In this document: in pieces, positions 8,622 through 16,466 of the stretch
How the letters are laid out: every line of letters starts with the position of its first letter
Numbering within the stretch: the stretch's first letter is position 1
NCBI GenBank assembly: GCA_002347035.1
Contig: DEAM01000024.1
Span: 18,271-58,610, forward strand
Source of the DNA: Gemmatimonadales bacterium UBA2982
Lineage (GTDB): Bacteria; Gemmatimonadota; Gemmatimonadetes; Longimicrobiales; Gaopeijiaceae
DNA length: 40,340 nt
Direction: 5' to 3'
Program-made: the position numbers and the translations under genes
The notes under the pieces: generated by a model
What the model saw: only the letters and a program-made list of their open reading frames with translations
Told to the model about the DNA's origin: nothing
Databases searched by the model: none

Positions 8622-9002
8622 CTACTTCTGCGGTGCCTTCTTTTTCCCGGCGATTGCCCTACGAGAGCCCTTATGTGTGCGAGCATTGGTATGGGTCCGT
8701 TGGCCCCGTACCGGCAAACCCCTGCGGTGCCTCAGCCCGCGATAGCAACCAATGTCCATGAGGCGCTTGATGTTCATCGACGTCTCAGTCCGCAAGGGAC
8801 CCTCAACCTTATAGTTGCCTTCAATCTGCCTACGAATCCGATTCACATCGTCGTCGTCTAGGTCCTGAGTACGTCGGCTTCCGTCGACCCCACAAGCTTC
8901 AATAATCTGTTTTGCACTTGTGTGGCCGATTCCATAGATGTACGTGAGAGCGATCTCGATTCGTTTTCCCCTCGGAAGGTCGACGCCAGCGATACGTGCC
9001 AT
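8622..9002 (-). CDS. rpsM: 30S ribosomal protein S13
   Basis: Head protein of the small subunit, contacting the P-site tRNA and bridging to L5; 126 residues. Family features: MARIAGVDLPRGKRIEIALTYIYGIG, the RRQIEG helix, and the basic C-terminus RHRRGLPVRGQRTHTNARTH followed by a lysine-rich tail. ATG at 9002, 12 nt after rpmJ. It is in the expected alpha-operon position. Confidence 0.97.
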   Translation of the reverse strand: MARIAGVDLPRGKRIEIALTYIYGIGHTSAKQIIEACGVDGSRRTQDLDDDDVNRIRRQIEGNYKVEGPLRTETSMNIKRLMDIGCYRGLRHRRGLPVRGQRTHTNARTHKGSRRAIAGKKKAPQK

Positions 9003-9014
9003 TCTAGAGTAGCC

Positions 9015-9131
9015 CTAACCTTGCCGTTGCTTATGCTTAGGATTCCGCGAACAAATAACACGCACCACACCCTTACGGCGGATGACCTTACAGTGCTCGC
9101 AGATTGGTTTAACGCTGCTTCGGACCTTCAC
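9015..9131 (-). CDS. rpmJ: 50S ribosomal protein L36
   Basis: Very small (38-residue) large-subunit protein. Translating the minus strand gives MKVRSSVKPICEHCKVIRRK and then GVVRVICSRNPKHKQRQG, the canonical zinc-ribbon L36 with C11, C14, C27 and H33. The start is a GTG at 9131 preceded by GGGAG 5 nt upstream; the nearby ATG is out of frame. It sits between map and rpsM, where infA is usually also found, but the 61-nt gap to map leaves no room for infA. Confidence 0.95.
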   Translation of the reverse strand: MKVRSSVKPICEHCKVIRRKGVVRVICSRNPKHKQRQG

Positions 9132-9149
9132 TTCCGCTCCCTCATACCG

Positions 9150-9158
9150 TTTATAGCA
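9150..9158 (-). promoter_or_regulatory. candidate extended -10 promoter before rpmJ
   Basis: Read on the minus strand this is TGCTATAAA, matching the extended -10 pattern TGnTATAAT at all but the last base. No good -35 lies 16-18 nt upstream. A start site about 7 nt downstream would give a leader of roughly 15 nt carrying the rpmJ ribosome binding site. It could be an internal promoter for rpmJ-rpsM-rpsK-rpsD-rpoA-rplQ. Chance occurrence cannot be excluded. Confidence 0.4.
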
Positions 9159-9192
9159 TAGCTTAGTAGTTTAACCAGCATCAGATAAGGCT

Positions 9193-9987
9193 TCAAGCAC
9201 TACTCGGTGCTTCATGACCGATCGCGACTGAAGTACCTATGCCAGTTAGGATTCTAGGGCCCTCCATAGTAATCCCGACAGTGTGCTCAAAATGGGCCGA
9301 CAACGACCGGTCCGCGGTTGCAACTGTCCAGCCATCAGACATAGTTCGGATTTCAGGTGACCCTGCAGTCAGCATAGGTTCAATAGCTATCACCATCCCT
9401 TCCCTCAGAAGCGGACCATGACCGGGACGCCCAATATTGGGCACCTGAGGCTCCTCGTGCACTTCGCGCCCTACCCCATGCCCTACAAGCTCACGAATAA
9501 TGCCATAATCTGTTCCCGCGACGGCCTTCATGACTGCAGCCCCAATATCCCCCACGTGATTCCCAGGAGTTGCCGCTTCAACTGCAGCTGCGAGCGCCCG
9601 CTCAGTTACGTTCATTAGGTCCTGAGTCCCCTCGGAAACCTCACCTACCTGAAATGTCCAAGCAGAGTCAGAACACCAACCCTCGAGCCGCACACCGACA
9701 TCCACCGAGACTATATCACCCTCGCCGAGCATGCGCTCCTGGCTCGGTATACCATGAACCACTTCTTCATTGACCGAAACGCATACTGCCCCAGGAAATC
9801 CATAAAGACCCTTAAAGGCTGGGAATGCCCCTTCATGGCTGACGATATAGCTTTCGCAAAACGTATTGATCTCACCAGTTGAGATCCCAGGAACAATGCG
9901 CGTCGGAAGTTGCTTCAGAAGCCCCGCTATGATGGCGCCTCCACGCGCAATCGTATTCACTTCAGTCGCAGTACGTAAATGAATCAC
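9193..9987 (-). CDS. map: methionine aminopeptidase, type I
   Basis: Removes the initiator methionine from nascent proteins, cytosolic, two divalent metals. 264 residues, pita-bread fold. Metal ligands are seen in VSVDVG (Asp), CSDSAWTF (Asp), GHGVGREVHEEP (His), IAIEPML (Glu) and HFEHTV (Glu), and the substrate histidine is in EEVVHGIP. The GTG start overlaps the adk stop by 4 nt (GTGA), so translation is coupled. Co-location of secY, adk and map is typical of the spc-alpha junction. Confidence 0.96.
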   Translation of the reverse strand: MIHLRTATEVNTIARGGAIIAGLLKQLPTRIVPGISTGEINTFCESYIVSHEGAFPAFKGLYGFPGAVCVSVNEEVVHGIPSQERMLGEGDIVSVDVGVRLEGWCSDSAWTFQVGEVSEGTQDLMNVTERALAAAVEAATPGNHVGDIGAAVMKAVAGTDYGIIRELVGHGVGREVHEEPQVPNIGRPGHGPLLREGMVIAIEPMLTAGSPEIRTMSDGWTVATADRSLSAHFEHTVGITMEGPRILTGIGTSVAIGHEAPSSA

Positions 9988-10637
9988 GTATGCACCTCAA
10001 CTGCGGCTTGAAAGTCAGCATAGACCTCCTCTACATCCCGGTCAGCCTGCACACGAGCCAACGGGGCCTTGCCACCTTCATAGAATGAGATCAACGGGGC
10101 CGTCTGCTCCTGATAAACCTGGAGCCTTCGCTGCACTGTCTCAGACTTATCATCCTCCCTGTGGACCAACCCTCCACCACATCGGTCACAGGTCCCTTGG
10201 AGGTCTGGTGGTCCGTAATGCGTATTGTACACCGAGCCGCAGTCGGGACAGCTACGTCGCCCGCTTAAACGTTTAACAAGCGTCTCGTTCGGAGCCTCGA
10301 AGAGCACTACCATGTCTACCGACCGGTCCGCATCCTTAAGAACCGTCCGCAACCCAACAGCCTGCTCCGTAGTCCTCGGAAAGCCATCGAACAAGACATG
10401 TTTGTGCGAGTCGATCGCACCTAAGTGCTCACTGACTAAATCCAAGATCAACTTGTCTGGTACAAGTTCCCCCGCATCCATAAATGACTGTGCACGTGCA
10501 CCAAGTTGGGTGCGATCTCGACGAGCAGCCCTGAGAAGGTCTCCGGTCGATACATGGGCGCAGTATAACGACTCTGCTAGTTGCAGTGCCTGTGTTCCCT
10601 TCCCGACGCCCGGAGGGCCGAGCAGTATGACTACCAT
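9984..10637 (-). CDS. adk: adenylate kinase
   Basis: Interconverts 2 ADP with ATP and AMP, controlling the adenylate pool. 217 residues, long form with lid. P-loop GPPGVGKGT at 7-15, AMP-binding STGDLLRA and LFDGFPRT, and a zinc-ribbon lid with C130, C133, C150 and C153 (SCPDCG, TCDRCGG). ATG at 10637 is 5 nt after secY and it overlaps map by 4 nt. Confidence 0.97.
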   Translation of the reverse strand: MVVILLGPPGVGKGTQALQLAESLYCAHVSTGDLLRAARRDRTQLGARAQSFMDAGELVPDKLILDLVSEHLGAIDSHKHVLFDGFPRTTEQAVGLRTVLKDADRSVDMVVLFEAPNETLVKRLSGRRSCPDCGSVYNTHYGPPDLQGTCDRCGGGLVHREDDKSETVQRRLQVYQEQTAPLISFYEGGKAPLARVQADRDVEEVYADFQAAVEVHT

Positions 10638-10642
10638 CGCAG

Positions 10643-11959
10643 CTACATGTACCGCTGGCGCCCGCGCATCTTCACCCGGCCTTTCTTCATAAAGCCGTCA
10701 TAGTGCCTAAGCATGAGCAACTGCTGGGCCTGCTGAACTGTATCCAGACCAACACCCACCACAATGAGCAGGCTTGTGCCGCCAAAGAAGAACGTCTGGA
10801 TATTAAAAATGTCGAAAATCCAGAACGGTAGTAGTGCTATGAGCGCGAGGTAGATCGACCCAGGAAGAGTCACACGAGTCAGAACCCGATCGATATATTC
10901 AGCCGTTCGAGTACCAGGTTTAACCCCTGGGATAAAGGCTCCCTGCTTCTTCAGGTTCTCTGCAAGGTCGACCGGGTTAAAGATGATCGCCGTGTAGAAG
11001 TACGTGAAGAATAGGATGAGGAGCCCGTATGCTAAGTAGTACTCCCACGTCTGAGGCTGAAATCTCTCAGCGAGACTGGAGACCCACCCTAAATCTACAA
11101 ACGCTGCCATAGTACCTGGCATAACAATGAACGACTGAGCAAAGATGATTGGCATCACACCCGCTGAGTTCACTCGCAGTGGCACGAAACTCTTTTGCCC
11201 CTCACGGATCCTACCTCTACCCACAACCTTGCGTGGTATTTGAACAGGAATCTTCCGAGCAGCCATGGTCATCGCGACACAACCAGCGCACACACCGACT
11301 ACGACCGCGAGAAGAGCGACAAGTGCGAAAGCACCGATCTCACCGAGCATGAAGGACTCCCATGTACGTCCGATGGCCGCTGGGAATGTTTCAATGATTG
11401 AGAAGAAGATCAGCAATGACATGCCGTTCCCAATCCCATGCTCAGTGATCTGCTCTCCAAGCCACATCACGAAGATAGCGCCCACAGTAAGGGTGATAAC
11501 CGTGGTGAAAGTGAACATAGCTCCAGGTGTGCTGACCGCCCCCTGGATAGACTGTAAGAAAACAGCGTACCCATAGGCCTGCATCGCAGACAGTAGGATC
11601 GTTGTATAGCGTGTCCACTGCGTTAGCTTCTTGCGGCCTTCCTCGCCTTCCTTTTGCAGCTTCTCGATTGTAGAAGAGACTGCCGCAAGCAACTGGAACA
11701 TGATGCTTGCCGAGATATAGGGCATGATACCCAAGGCAAGAATCGTGGCACGAGACAACCCCCCTCCCACGAACATGTCGTAGATGCCAAAGAAGGTGTT
11801 TTGGAGTTGGCCAAATGTCTGACGCAGAATCCCAACGTCGAGGCTGGGGACGGTGATGTGCGCCCCCACTCGGTAGACTAGTAGAATGAAAAGAGTAAAG
11901 AGGATCTTCTCTTTAAGTTCCGGAACCCGGAATAGATTCGCGATAGGATTCGTGGCCAT
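10643..11959 (-). CDS. secY: protein translocase subunit SecY
   Basis: Central channel of the Sec translocon in the cytoplasmic membrane. 438 residues, with the hydrophobic pattern of ten transmembrane helices. Family motifs: LGIMPYISASIMFQLL near 75-90, GIGNGMSLLIF around 175, the cytosolic loops before RKVVGRGR and NLKKQGAFIPGVKPG, and a basic C-terminus GRVKMRGRQRYM. Its partner SecE is encoded in this same window near 39.8-40.0 kb; SecG is not seen. ATG start, 10 nt after rplO. Confidence 0.97.
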   Translation of the reverse strand: MATNPIANLFRVPELKEKILFTLFILLVYRVGAHITVPSLDVGILRQTFGQLQNTFFGIYDMFVGGGLSRATILALGIMPYISASIMFQLLAAVSSTIEKLQKEGEEGRKKLTQWTRYTTILLSAMQAYGYAVFLQSIQGAVSTPGAMFTFTTVITLTVGAIFVMWLGEQITEHGIGNGMSLLIFFSIIETFPAAIGRTWESFMLGEIGAFALVALLAVVVGVCAGCVAMTMAARKIPVQIPRKVVGRGRIREGQKSFVPLRVNSAGVMPIIFAQSFIVMPGTMAAFVDLGWVSSLAERFQPQTWEYYLAYGLLILFFTYFYTAIIFNPVDLAENLKKQGAFIPGVKPGTRTAEYIDRVLTRVTLPGSIYLALIALLPFWIFDIFNIQTFFFGGTSLLIVVGVGLDTVQQAQQLLMLRHYDGFMKKGRVKMRGRQRYM

Positions 11960-11969
11960 AGTCTAATGC

Positions 11970-12431
11970 TTACCGATCGTCCGTTGATTCCTCGCCAATC
12001 ACACTCACCGAACCCCCAGCTGCTTGTATCTTCTGCCGGGCACTAGCGCTGAAGGCATGAGCTGACACAGCGAGTGTCTTCGTGAACTCACCCTGTCCTA
12101 GCACCTTCACTGGCTTACGAAGGCTCGCTATCAGACCAGCTGCCTTGAGCGCTTCTGGAGATACATCCCCCTCCAAGGACTCGAGATCTCGTACGTTAAC
12201 AACCTGGAACTCTACGCGATTGAAGTTCTTGAAGCCTCGTTTGGGAATCCGCCGAATGAGCGGCATCTGCCCTCCCTCGAAGCGAGGGTGCACACTTGCT
12301 CCAGAACGTGACTTCTGCCCCTTCTGGCCTCGAGTCGCGGTTTTCCCACGACCGGATCCTGGCCCCCTACCGACGCGCTTTTGGTTCCTGCGCGAGCCAC
12401 GTGTAGGTGTCAAGTCGTGAAGCTCAGCCAT
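11970..12431 (-). CDS. rplO: 50S ribosomal protein L15
   Basis: Late-assembly large-subunit protein, 153 residues. The N-terminus is the glycine/arginine-rich family signature LTPTRGSRRNQKRVGRGPGS with GQKGQKSRSG, followed by FEGGQMPLIRRIPKRGF and the globular C-terminal domain. The ATG at 12431 has a strong GGAGG site immediately upstream. 50 nt separate it from rpmD, the largest gap in this part of the spc cluster. Confidence 0.97.
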   Translation of the reverse strand: MAELHDLTPTRGSRRNQKRVGRGPGSGRGKTATRGQKGQKSRSGASVHPRFEGGQMPLIRRIPKRGFKNFNRVEFQVVNVRDLESLEGDVSPEALKAAGLIASLRKPVKVLGQGEFTKTLAVSAHAFSASARQKIQAAGGSVSVIGEESTDDR

Positions 12432-12481
12432 CTATCCTCCACAAACGCCGAAATCTGCGTGATACCATTTGTCAGGTTTCA

Positions 12482-12688
12482 TTAGTTGTTGTTCTCAAAT
12501 TCTTGCACGTCCACCATGTGCGAGATCTTATTGATCATCCCTTGGATAGCAGGCGTATCCTCGTGAATAACACTCTGCTGATGTCGCTTGATTCCGAGTG
12601 CCCGCAGTGTCCGCTTATGAGTCTCCTTACGACCTATACCACTCCTAACTTGAGTGATCTTGATCAGTTTTGTTTTCTTCTTAGCCAC
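12482..12688 (-). CDS. rpmD: 50S ribosomal protein L30
   Basis: Small large-subunit protein, 68 residues, with the family core IKITQVRSGIGRKETHKRTL and ALGIKRHQQSVIHEDTPAI, then the GMINKISHMVDV helix. The start is a GTG overlapping the end of rpsE by 8 nt, so it depends on ribosomes finishing rpsE. L30 is absent from several phyla, so its presence is mildly informative. Confidence 0.96.
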   Translation of the reverse strand: MAKKKTKLIKITQVRSGIGRKETHKRTLRALGIKRHQQSVIHEDTPAIQGMINKISHMVDVQEFENNN

Positions 12689-13214
12689 GCGGTACTCCCA
12701 GGCTTTCTATTGACACTCCGCGCTCCTCAGCCACCTGTTCTGCAGTGACGAGATTGGTAAGACCTTCCATCGTTGCTCGAACCACGTTGATCGGATTATT
12801 GGCACCCAAACTCTTCGTCAGCACATCTCGGACACCCGCAGCCTCCAATACAGCTCGCACTGGACCACCGGCAATCACCCCTGTGCCAGGTGCGGCAGGG
12901 CGCAACAGAACGCGACCTGCACCCCACACCCCGATAATGTCGTGCGGAAGCGTGCCGTTCTCAATTGGCACCTTCACCATGTTCTTACGAGCGCGGTCGA
13001 AAGCCTTTCGGATCGCTTCAGCGACTTCATTGGCCTTTGCCAATGAGACACCGACATTGCCCTTCTGGTCCCCAACTGAAACGAGTGCAGAAAATGAGAA
13101 CCGGCGTCCTCCCTTAACCACCTTAGCAACACGGTTGATAAAGATCACGTTCTCGACGAGATCGGATTCTTTGCCGCGAGGCTGCTTTTTTTTCTTCTTT
13201 GGATCCCTGGCCAT
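12681..13214 (-). CDS. rpsE: 30S ribosomal protein S5
   Basis: Small-subunit accuracy protein, 177 residues. After a lysine-rich N-terminus (DPKKKKKQPRGK) come the double-stranded RNA-binding-like domain (VIFINRVAKVVKGGRRFSFSA) and the C-terminal domain with GTGVIAGGPVRAVLEAAG. The ATG overlaps the rplR stop by 1 nt (TGATG), and its own end overlaps rpmD by 8 nt. Confidence 0.97.
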   Translation of the reverse strand: MARDPKKKKKQPRGKESDLVENVIFINRVAKVVKGGRRFSFSALVSVGDQKGNVGVSLAKANEVAEAIRKAFDRARKNMVKVPIENGTLPHDIIGVWGAGRVLLRPAAPGTGVIAGGPVRAVLEAAGVRDVLTKSLGANNPINVVRATMEGLTNLVTAEQVAEERGVSIESLGVPRG

Positions 13215-13600
13215 CAGAACTGGAGACCTCCCTCTCGGGCGCCGTCGGCAAACGCCTTGACCCGCCCATGAAATCTGTACCCTCCGCGGTCGAAAACCAC
13301 GGATTCAATTCCTTGCACCTTAGCCTTTGCCGCTAAAAGCTTGCCTGCCGCAAATGCCCTCTCAACCCGAGGATTCGAAGTCTCAGCATCGAACTCTCTA
13401 AGATCAGATGTTAAAGTCGAAAGTCCCAGAACGGTTTGGCCTGTATCGTCATCAACCAATTGCCCTTCGATGTTCTTCAAGGATCGGAAAACGACGAGGC
13501 GAGGCCTATCTGCCGTTCCCTGGACCTTATTCCGGATCCGGAGATGGCGTCGTTGCCGCTGTAGCGCCCTGCTCTTCTTGAGCTTGCTCTGCTTAATCAT
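13214..13600 (-). CDS. rplR: 50S ribosomal protein L18
   Basis: 5S rRNA-binding protein of the central protuberance, 128 residues. Family features: RQRRHLRIRNKVQGTADRPR, LVVFRSLKNIEGQLVDD, and the C-terminal VFDRGGYRFHGRVKAFADGA. ATG at 13600, 3 nt after rplF; the stop overlaps the rpsE start by 1 nt. Confidence 0.97.
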   Translation of the reverse strand: MIKQSKLKKSRALQRQRRHLRIRNKVQGTADRPRLVVFRSLKNIEGQLVDDDTGQTVLGLSTLTSDLREFDAETSNPRVERAFAAGKLLAAKAKVQGIESVVFDRGGYRFHGRVKAFADGAREGGLQF

Positions 13601-13603
13601 CTA

Positions 13604-14149
13604 CTAGGCACTCCCAGCCGCAGTCTTGCCGGCTTTGCGCCGGACATGCTCACCCCTATAGCGAATGCCCTTCCCCTTATATGGCTCAGGAGGCCTAAAC
13701 GAGCGGATCTCTGCTGCCGTCTGCCCGACCTTCTGTTTGTCTATGCCAGACACTACGATCGTTGTCTGGTTGGGACACTCAAGACTAACGCCTTCTGTAG
13801 GCTGGTAATCTATCGTGTGGCTGTACCCGAGGTTCAGGGTAATACCCTTTCCCTTTAAGTCCGCTCTATATCCAACCCCAATAATCTCCAGAGTCTTAGA
13901 GAATCCATCAGTAACACCGGCCATCATATTATAAATGAGTGAACGGGTTAGCCCGTGGAGCGCCCTATGATCCTTGTGATCCGACGATCGTTCGACCCGT
14001 ATCTCTGACTCGTCAATCACGACATTCATATCGACATGCACATTGAGCGAGAGTTCACCCTTTGGCCCCTTGATACTCAGCTCTCTATTCGTCTGCTTAG
14101 CTTCGATCCCCTTGAGGATCGGAACAGGCATCTTTCCAATTCGCGACAT
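13604..14149 (-). CDS. rplF: 50S ribosomal protein L6
   Basis: Large-subunit protein near the factor-binding centre, 181 residues, two L6 repeats. Recognised by MSRIGKMPVPI, IKGPKGELSL, the GFSKTLEIIGVGYRADLKG motif, and the C-terminal PEPYKGKGIRYRGEHVRRKAGKT. ATG at 14149, 18 nt after rpsH and 3 nt before rplR. Confidence 0.97.
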   Translation of the reverse strand: MSRIGKMPVPILKGIEAKQTNRELSIKGPKGELSLNVHVDMNVVIDESEIRVERSSDHKDHRALHGLTRSLIYNMMAGVTDGFSKTLEIIGVGYRADLKGKGITLNLGYSHTIDYQPTEGVSLECPNQTTIVVSGIDKQKVGQTAAEIRSFRPPEPYKGKGIRYRGEHVRRKAGKTAAGSA

Positions 14150-14167
14150 TATTCTTCTCGAACCCCT

Positions 14168-14560
14168 CTACCAGACCAAGGCCATGACTTCGCCGCCTAC
14201 GCCTCGGTTTCTTGCTGCTCGGTCGTTCAACAATCCCGCTGATGTCGACATGATCGCCATGCCTAAACCGTTCCTGACACGCGGGATCTCGTCCCTACTG
14301 ACATAGTGACGGCGTCCTGGGCGCGATACACGCTCTAGATGCCGTATAACTGGCTTACCTTCGTGATATTTTAGGTAGACTCGGAGCACGCCAAAGCGAC
14401 CGTCTTGAAGAACCTTATGAGCATGGACAAAATGGCTCTCCTCGAGGAGGCGAGCGATTTCGATCTTATTCCTAGATACGGGCATGTCTACCCATTTATG
14501 CGCTGCCTGACAGGCATTGCGGATGCGGGTAAGCATGTCCGCGATTGGGTCGGTCATCAT
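14168..14560 (-). CDS. rpsH: 30S ribosomal protein S8
   Basis: Primary 16S rRNA-binding protein and, in E. coli, translational repressor of the spc operon; 130 residues. N-terminal DPIADMLTRIRNA and C-terminal STSAGLLNDRAARNRGVGGE are diagnostic. Two tandem ATG codons at the start are both possible. It lies 15 nt after rpsN. The C-terminus ends LVW rather than the more usual AYVW, a minor difference. Confidence 0.97.
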   Translation of the reverse strand: MMTDPIADMLTRIRNACQAAHKWVDMPVSRNKIEIARLLEESHFVHAHKVLQDGRFGVLRVYLKYHEGKPVIRHLERVSRPGRRHYVSRDEIPRVRNGLGMAIMSTSAGLLNDRAARNRGVGGEVMALVW

Positions 14561-14575
14561 CTTCTCACTATCCCC

Positions 14576-14761
14576 CTACCAACTCGACTTACGGACGCCT
14601 GGGATCTCCCCACGAAGGGACATCTCACGGAAGCAGATTCTGCATATGCCGAACTTGCGCAGGTAACCACGAGGCCGGCCACAACGCTGGCACCGGTTCC
14701 GAACCCGCACGCCATACTTGGGTGGACGCTTTAATCTCTCAACGAGCGCTTTTCTTGCCAT
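14576..14761 (-). CDS. rpsN: 30S ribosomal protein S14, zinc-binding (type Z)
   Basis: 61-residue small-subunit protein. The short length and four cysteines (C24, C27, C40, C43: RCQRCG and ICRIC) define the zinc-ribbon form, as opposed to the roughly 100-residue E. coli form. The C-terminus MSLRGEIPGVRKSSW is typical. ATG at 14761, 14 nt after rplE. Confidence 0.97.
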   Translation of the reverse strand: MARKALVERLKRPPKYGVRVRNRCQRCGRPRGYLRKFGICRICFREMSLRGEIPGVRKSSW

Positions 14762-14775
14762 TCAGAATCTCTCTC

Positions 14776-15348
14776 TTATACAGTCACGCCGATCTGCACC
14801 GGCACATGTCCTCGGAAGGGGAACCCTAGTTCGCGCAGCAATGCAAACCCTTCATCGTCCTTGTCGGTAGAAGTCACAACCGTGATATCCATACCATGGA
14901 TCTTACGAACATTGTCGTAGTCGATCTCAGGGAAAATGATCTGCTCTCGGACCCCCATAGTGTAGTTTCCTCGACCGTCGAAGGACCGTGTACGCAAACC
15001 CCGAAAGTCTCGAACCCGGGGAATTGCTGTACTGATTAAACGATCTAAGAAGTACCACATCTTGCTACGCCTGAGCGTTACAGAGGCTCCAATCGGCATG
15101 CCCTCTCGAAGGTTGAAATTTGAAACGGACTTGCGTGCTCGGTTCACTAAAGGTTTCTGCCCCGAAATAATCCCAAGTTCGTCGACCACACTCTCCAGAA
15201 GCTTCTGATCTTTCGGTGCATCACCCACTCCTACATTCAGCACGACCTTGATTAAGCCAGGAACCTGATGTGGGTTAGCAAATCCGAATTCCTGCTGGAG
15301 TGCCGGACGCACATGGTTGTCGTAGTGATTCTTTAGTCTTGGATCCAT
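14776..15348 (-). CDS. rplE: 50S ribosomal protein L5
   Basis: 5S rRNA-binding protein contacting the P-site tRNA, 190 residues. Family stretches: VVLNVGVGDAPKDQKLL, SGQKPLVNRARKSVSNFNLR, DFRGLRTRSFDGRGNYTMGV, EIDYDNVRKIHGMDITVVT. I chose the ATG at 15348 (MDPRLKNHY), which has a GGGGGAG site upstream; the open frame to 15438 overlaps rplX in another frame and adds nothing conserved. Confidence 0.96.
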   Translation of the reverse strand: MDPRLKNHYDNHVRPALQQEFGFANPHQVPGLIKVVLNVGVGDAPKDQKLLESVVDELGIISGQKPLVNRARKSVSNFNLREGMPIGASVTLRRSKMWYFLDRLISTAIPRVRDFRGLRTRSFDGRGNYTMGVREQIIFPEIDYDNVRKIHGMDITVVTSTDKDDEGFALLRELGFPFRGHVPVQIGVTV

Positions 15349-15367
15349 GGTATTGCTCCCCCTAAAC

Positions 15368-15703
15368 CTATCTAGGCCTGGGGATAGGGTTGCCACTCTT
15401 AACTGCAATCCGCTCCTTGGTGCCATCTTCTTCAACACGTGTACGGACGCGACTTGACTCTTCAGTAGCGGAATCGATCAACATCACATTCGAGATATGG
15501 ATGGGGGCTACAATTGAGATGATACCGCCGTCGGGATCAGCCTGACTCGGCCGAGCATGCTTCTTACGAACATTCACACCTTCGACCCGCACTCTCCCCT
15601 CGTCGCGTAGCACCTCAAGCACCGAACCTTCCATATCCCTGTAGTTGCCTCGAATGACCCGGACCCGATCACCCGTAATTATTTGGGGTTTAGGCGATGT
15701 CAT
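15368..15703 (-). CDS. rplX: 50S ribosomal protein L24
   Basis: Assembly-initiator protein of the large subunit, 111 residues. The KOW motif ITGDRVRVIRGNYRDMEGSV is at residues 9-28, followed by VEGVNVRKKHARPSQ and the PIHISNVMLID segment. The ATG overlaps the rplN stop by 1 nt (TAATG). Confidence 0.97.
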   Translation of the reverse strand: MTSPKPQIITGDRVRVIRGNYRDMEGSVLEVLRDEGRVRVEGVNVRKKHARPSQADPDGGIISIVAPIHISNVMLIDSATEESSRVRTRVEEDGTKERIAVKSGNPIPRPR

Positions 15704-16071
15704 TACAGGACCTCCGGTGCCAAGGAGACTATCTTCATATAGCGCTTCTCTCTTAACTCTCGGCCCACCGGACCAAAGATGCGAGTCCCCACAGGCTCGC
15801 CTTGCGCATTGATCAGCACGGCCGCGTTGTCGTCGAAACGGATATACGTCCCGTCTCGCCTACCTGTCTCTTTAGCTGTGCGAACCACAACGGCCTGCAC
15901 AATCTCACCCTTCTTAATTCCAGCGTTCGGTATAGCATCCTTAATTGTCGCAACGACCACATCACCCACACCGGCATAGCGCCGCCCAGAGCCACCCAAC
16001 ACCCGAATGCAGAGTGCTGACTTAGCTCCCGTATTATCGACTATCCTAAGGATTGATTCCTGTTGGATCAT
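15703..16071 (-). CDS. rplN: 50S ribosomal protein L14
   Basis: Large-subunit protein at the subunit interface (bridge B8), 122 residues, full length. Diagnostic: MIQQESILRIVDNTGAK, GGSGRRYAGVGDVVVATIK, IRFDDNAAVLIN and PVGTRIFGPVGRELR. ATG at 16071, 41 nt after rpsQ. Confidence 0.98.
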   Translation of the reverse strand: MIQQESILRIVDNTGAKSALCIRVLGGSGRRYAGVGDVVVATIKDAIPNAGIKKGEIVQAVVVRTAKETGRRDGTYIRFDDNAAVLINAQGEPVGTRIFGPVGRELREKRYMKIVSLAPEVL

Positions 16072-16112
16072 CGTCCGGCCTCAGTAACAGTTCTCACTCT
16101 CAATGCCTTCGA

Positions 16113-16466
16113 CTAAGCCTGCCGCACACTTAAACCAGTCACCCGCCAGCGCTTGGTTTTAGACAGCGGTCGTGTTTCCGAAATGCTCACCGTGTCCCCC
16201 ACTTTGTACTCGTTCCGCTCATCATGCGCGTGATACCGCTTACTGCGCTTGACCCCTTTCCCATAGAGAGGATGAGGGAAACGACGCTCGACCTTAACCA
16301 CGACAGTCTTGTCACTTTTATCACTAACCACGACACCAACACGCACCTTCCGACGGTCACTACGGCCACCCGGAGGCGCCTCGGTCAATTCATCCTTCTT
16401 GGTCGGCTTGCCCTCATCAACCTCAAGATCGGCGACCTCTACCTGCTCGTGTTCGTTATTACTCAT
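16113..16466 (-). CDS. rpsQ: 30S ribosomal protein S17 with acidic N-terminal extension
   Basis: Primary 16S rRNA-binding protein with an OB fold. The conserved core runs from about residue 39 (KVRVGVVVSDKSDKTVVVKV) through the PHPLYGKGVKRSKRYHAHDE loop to RPLSKTKRWRV. Before it lies a non-core, mostly acidic stretch of about 38 residues (ADLEVDEGK, KKDELTEAPPGG), making 117 residues against about 84 in E. coli. The ATG at 16466 overlaps the rpmC end by 8 nt. Whether the extension is translated depends on this start: no later in-frame ATG exists before the core, although GTG codons do. Confidence 0.93.
   Translation of the reverse strand: MSNNEHEQVEVADLEVDEGKPTKKDELTEAPPGGRSDRRKVRVGVVVSDKSDKTVVVKVERRFPHPLYGKGVKRSKRYHAHDERNEYKVGDTVSISETRPLSKTKRWRVTGLSVRQA

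Noticed and set aside
12745..13260. 171-codon plus-strand open frame opposite rpsE
   Set aside because: Composition reflects the complement of rpsE and rplR codons; no sign of an independent gene.
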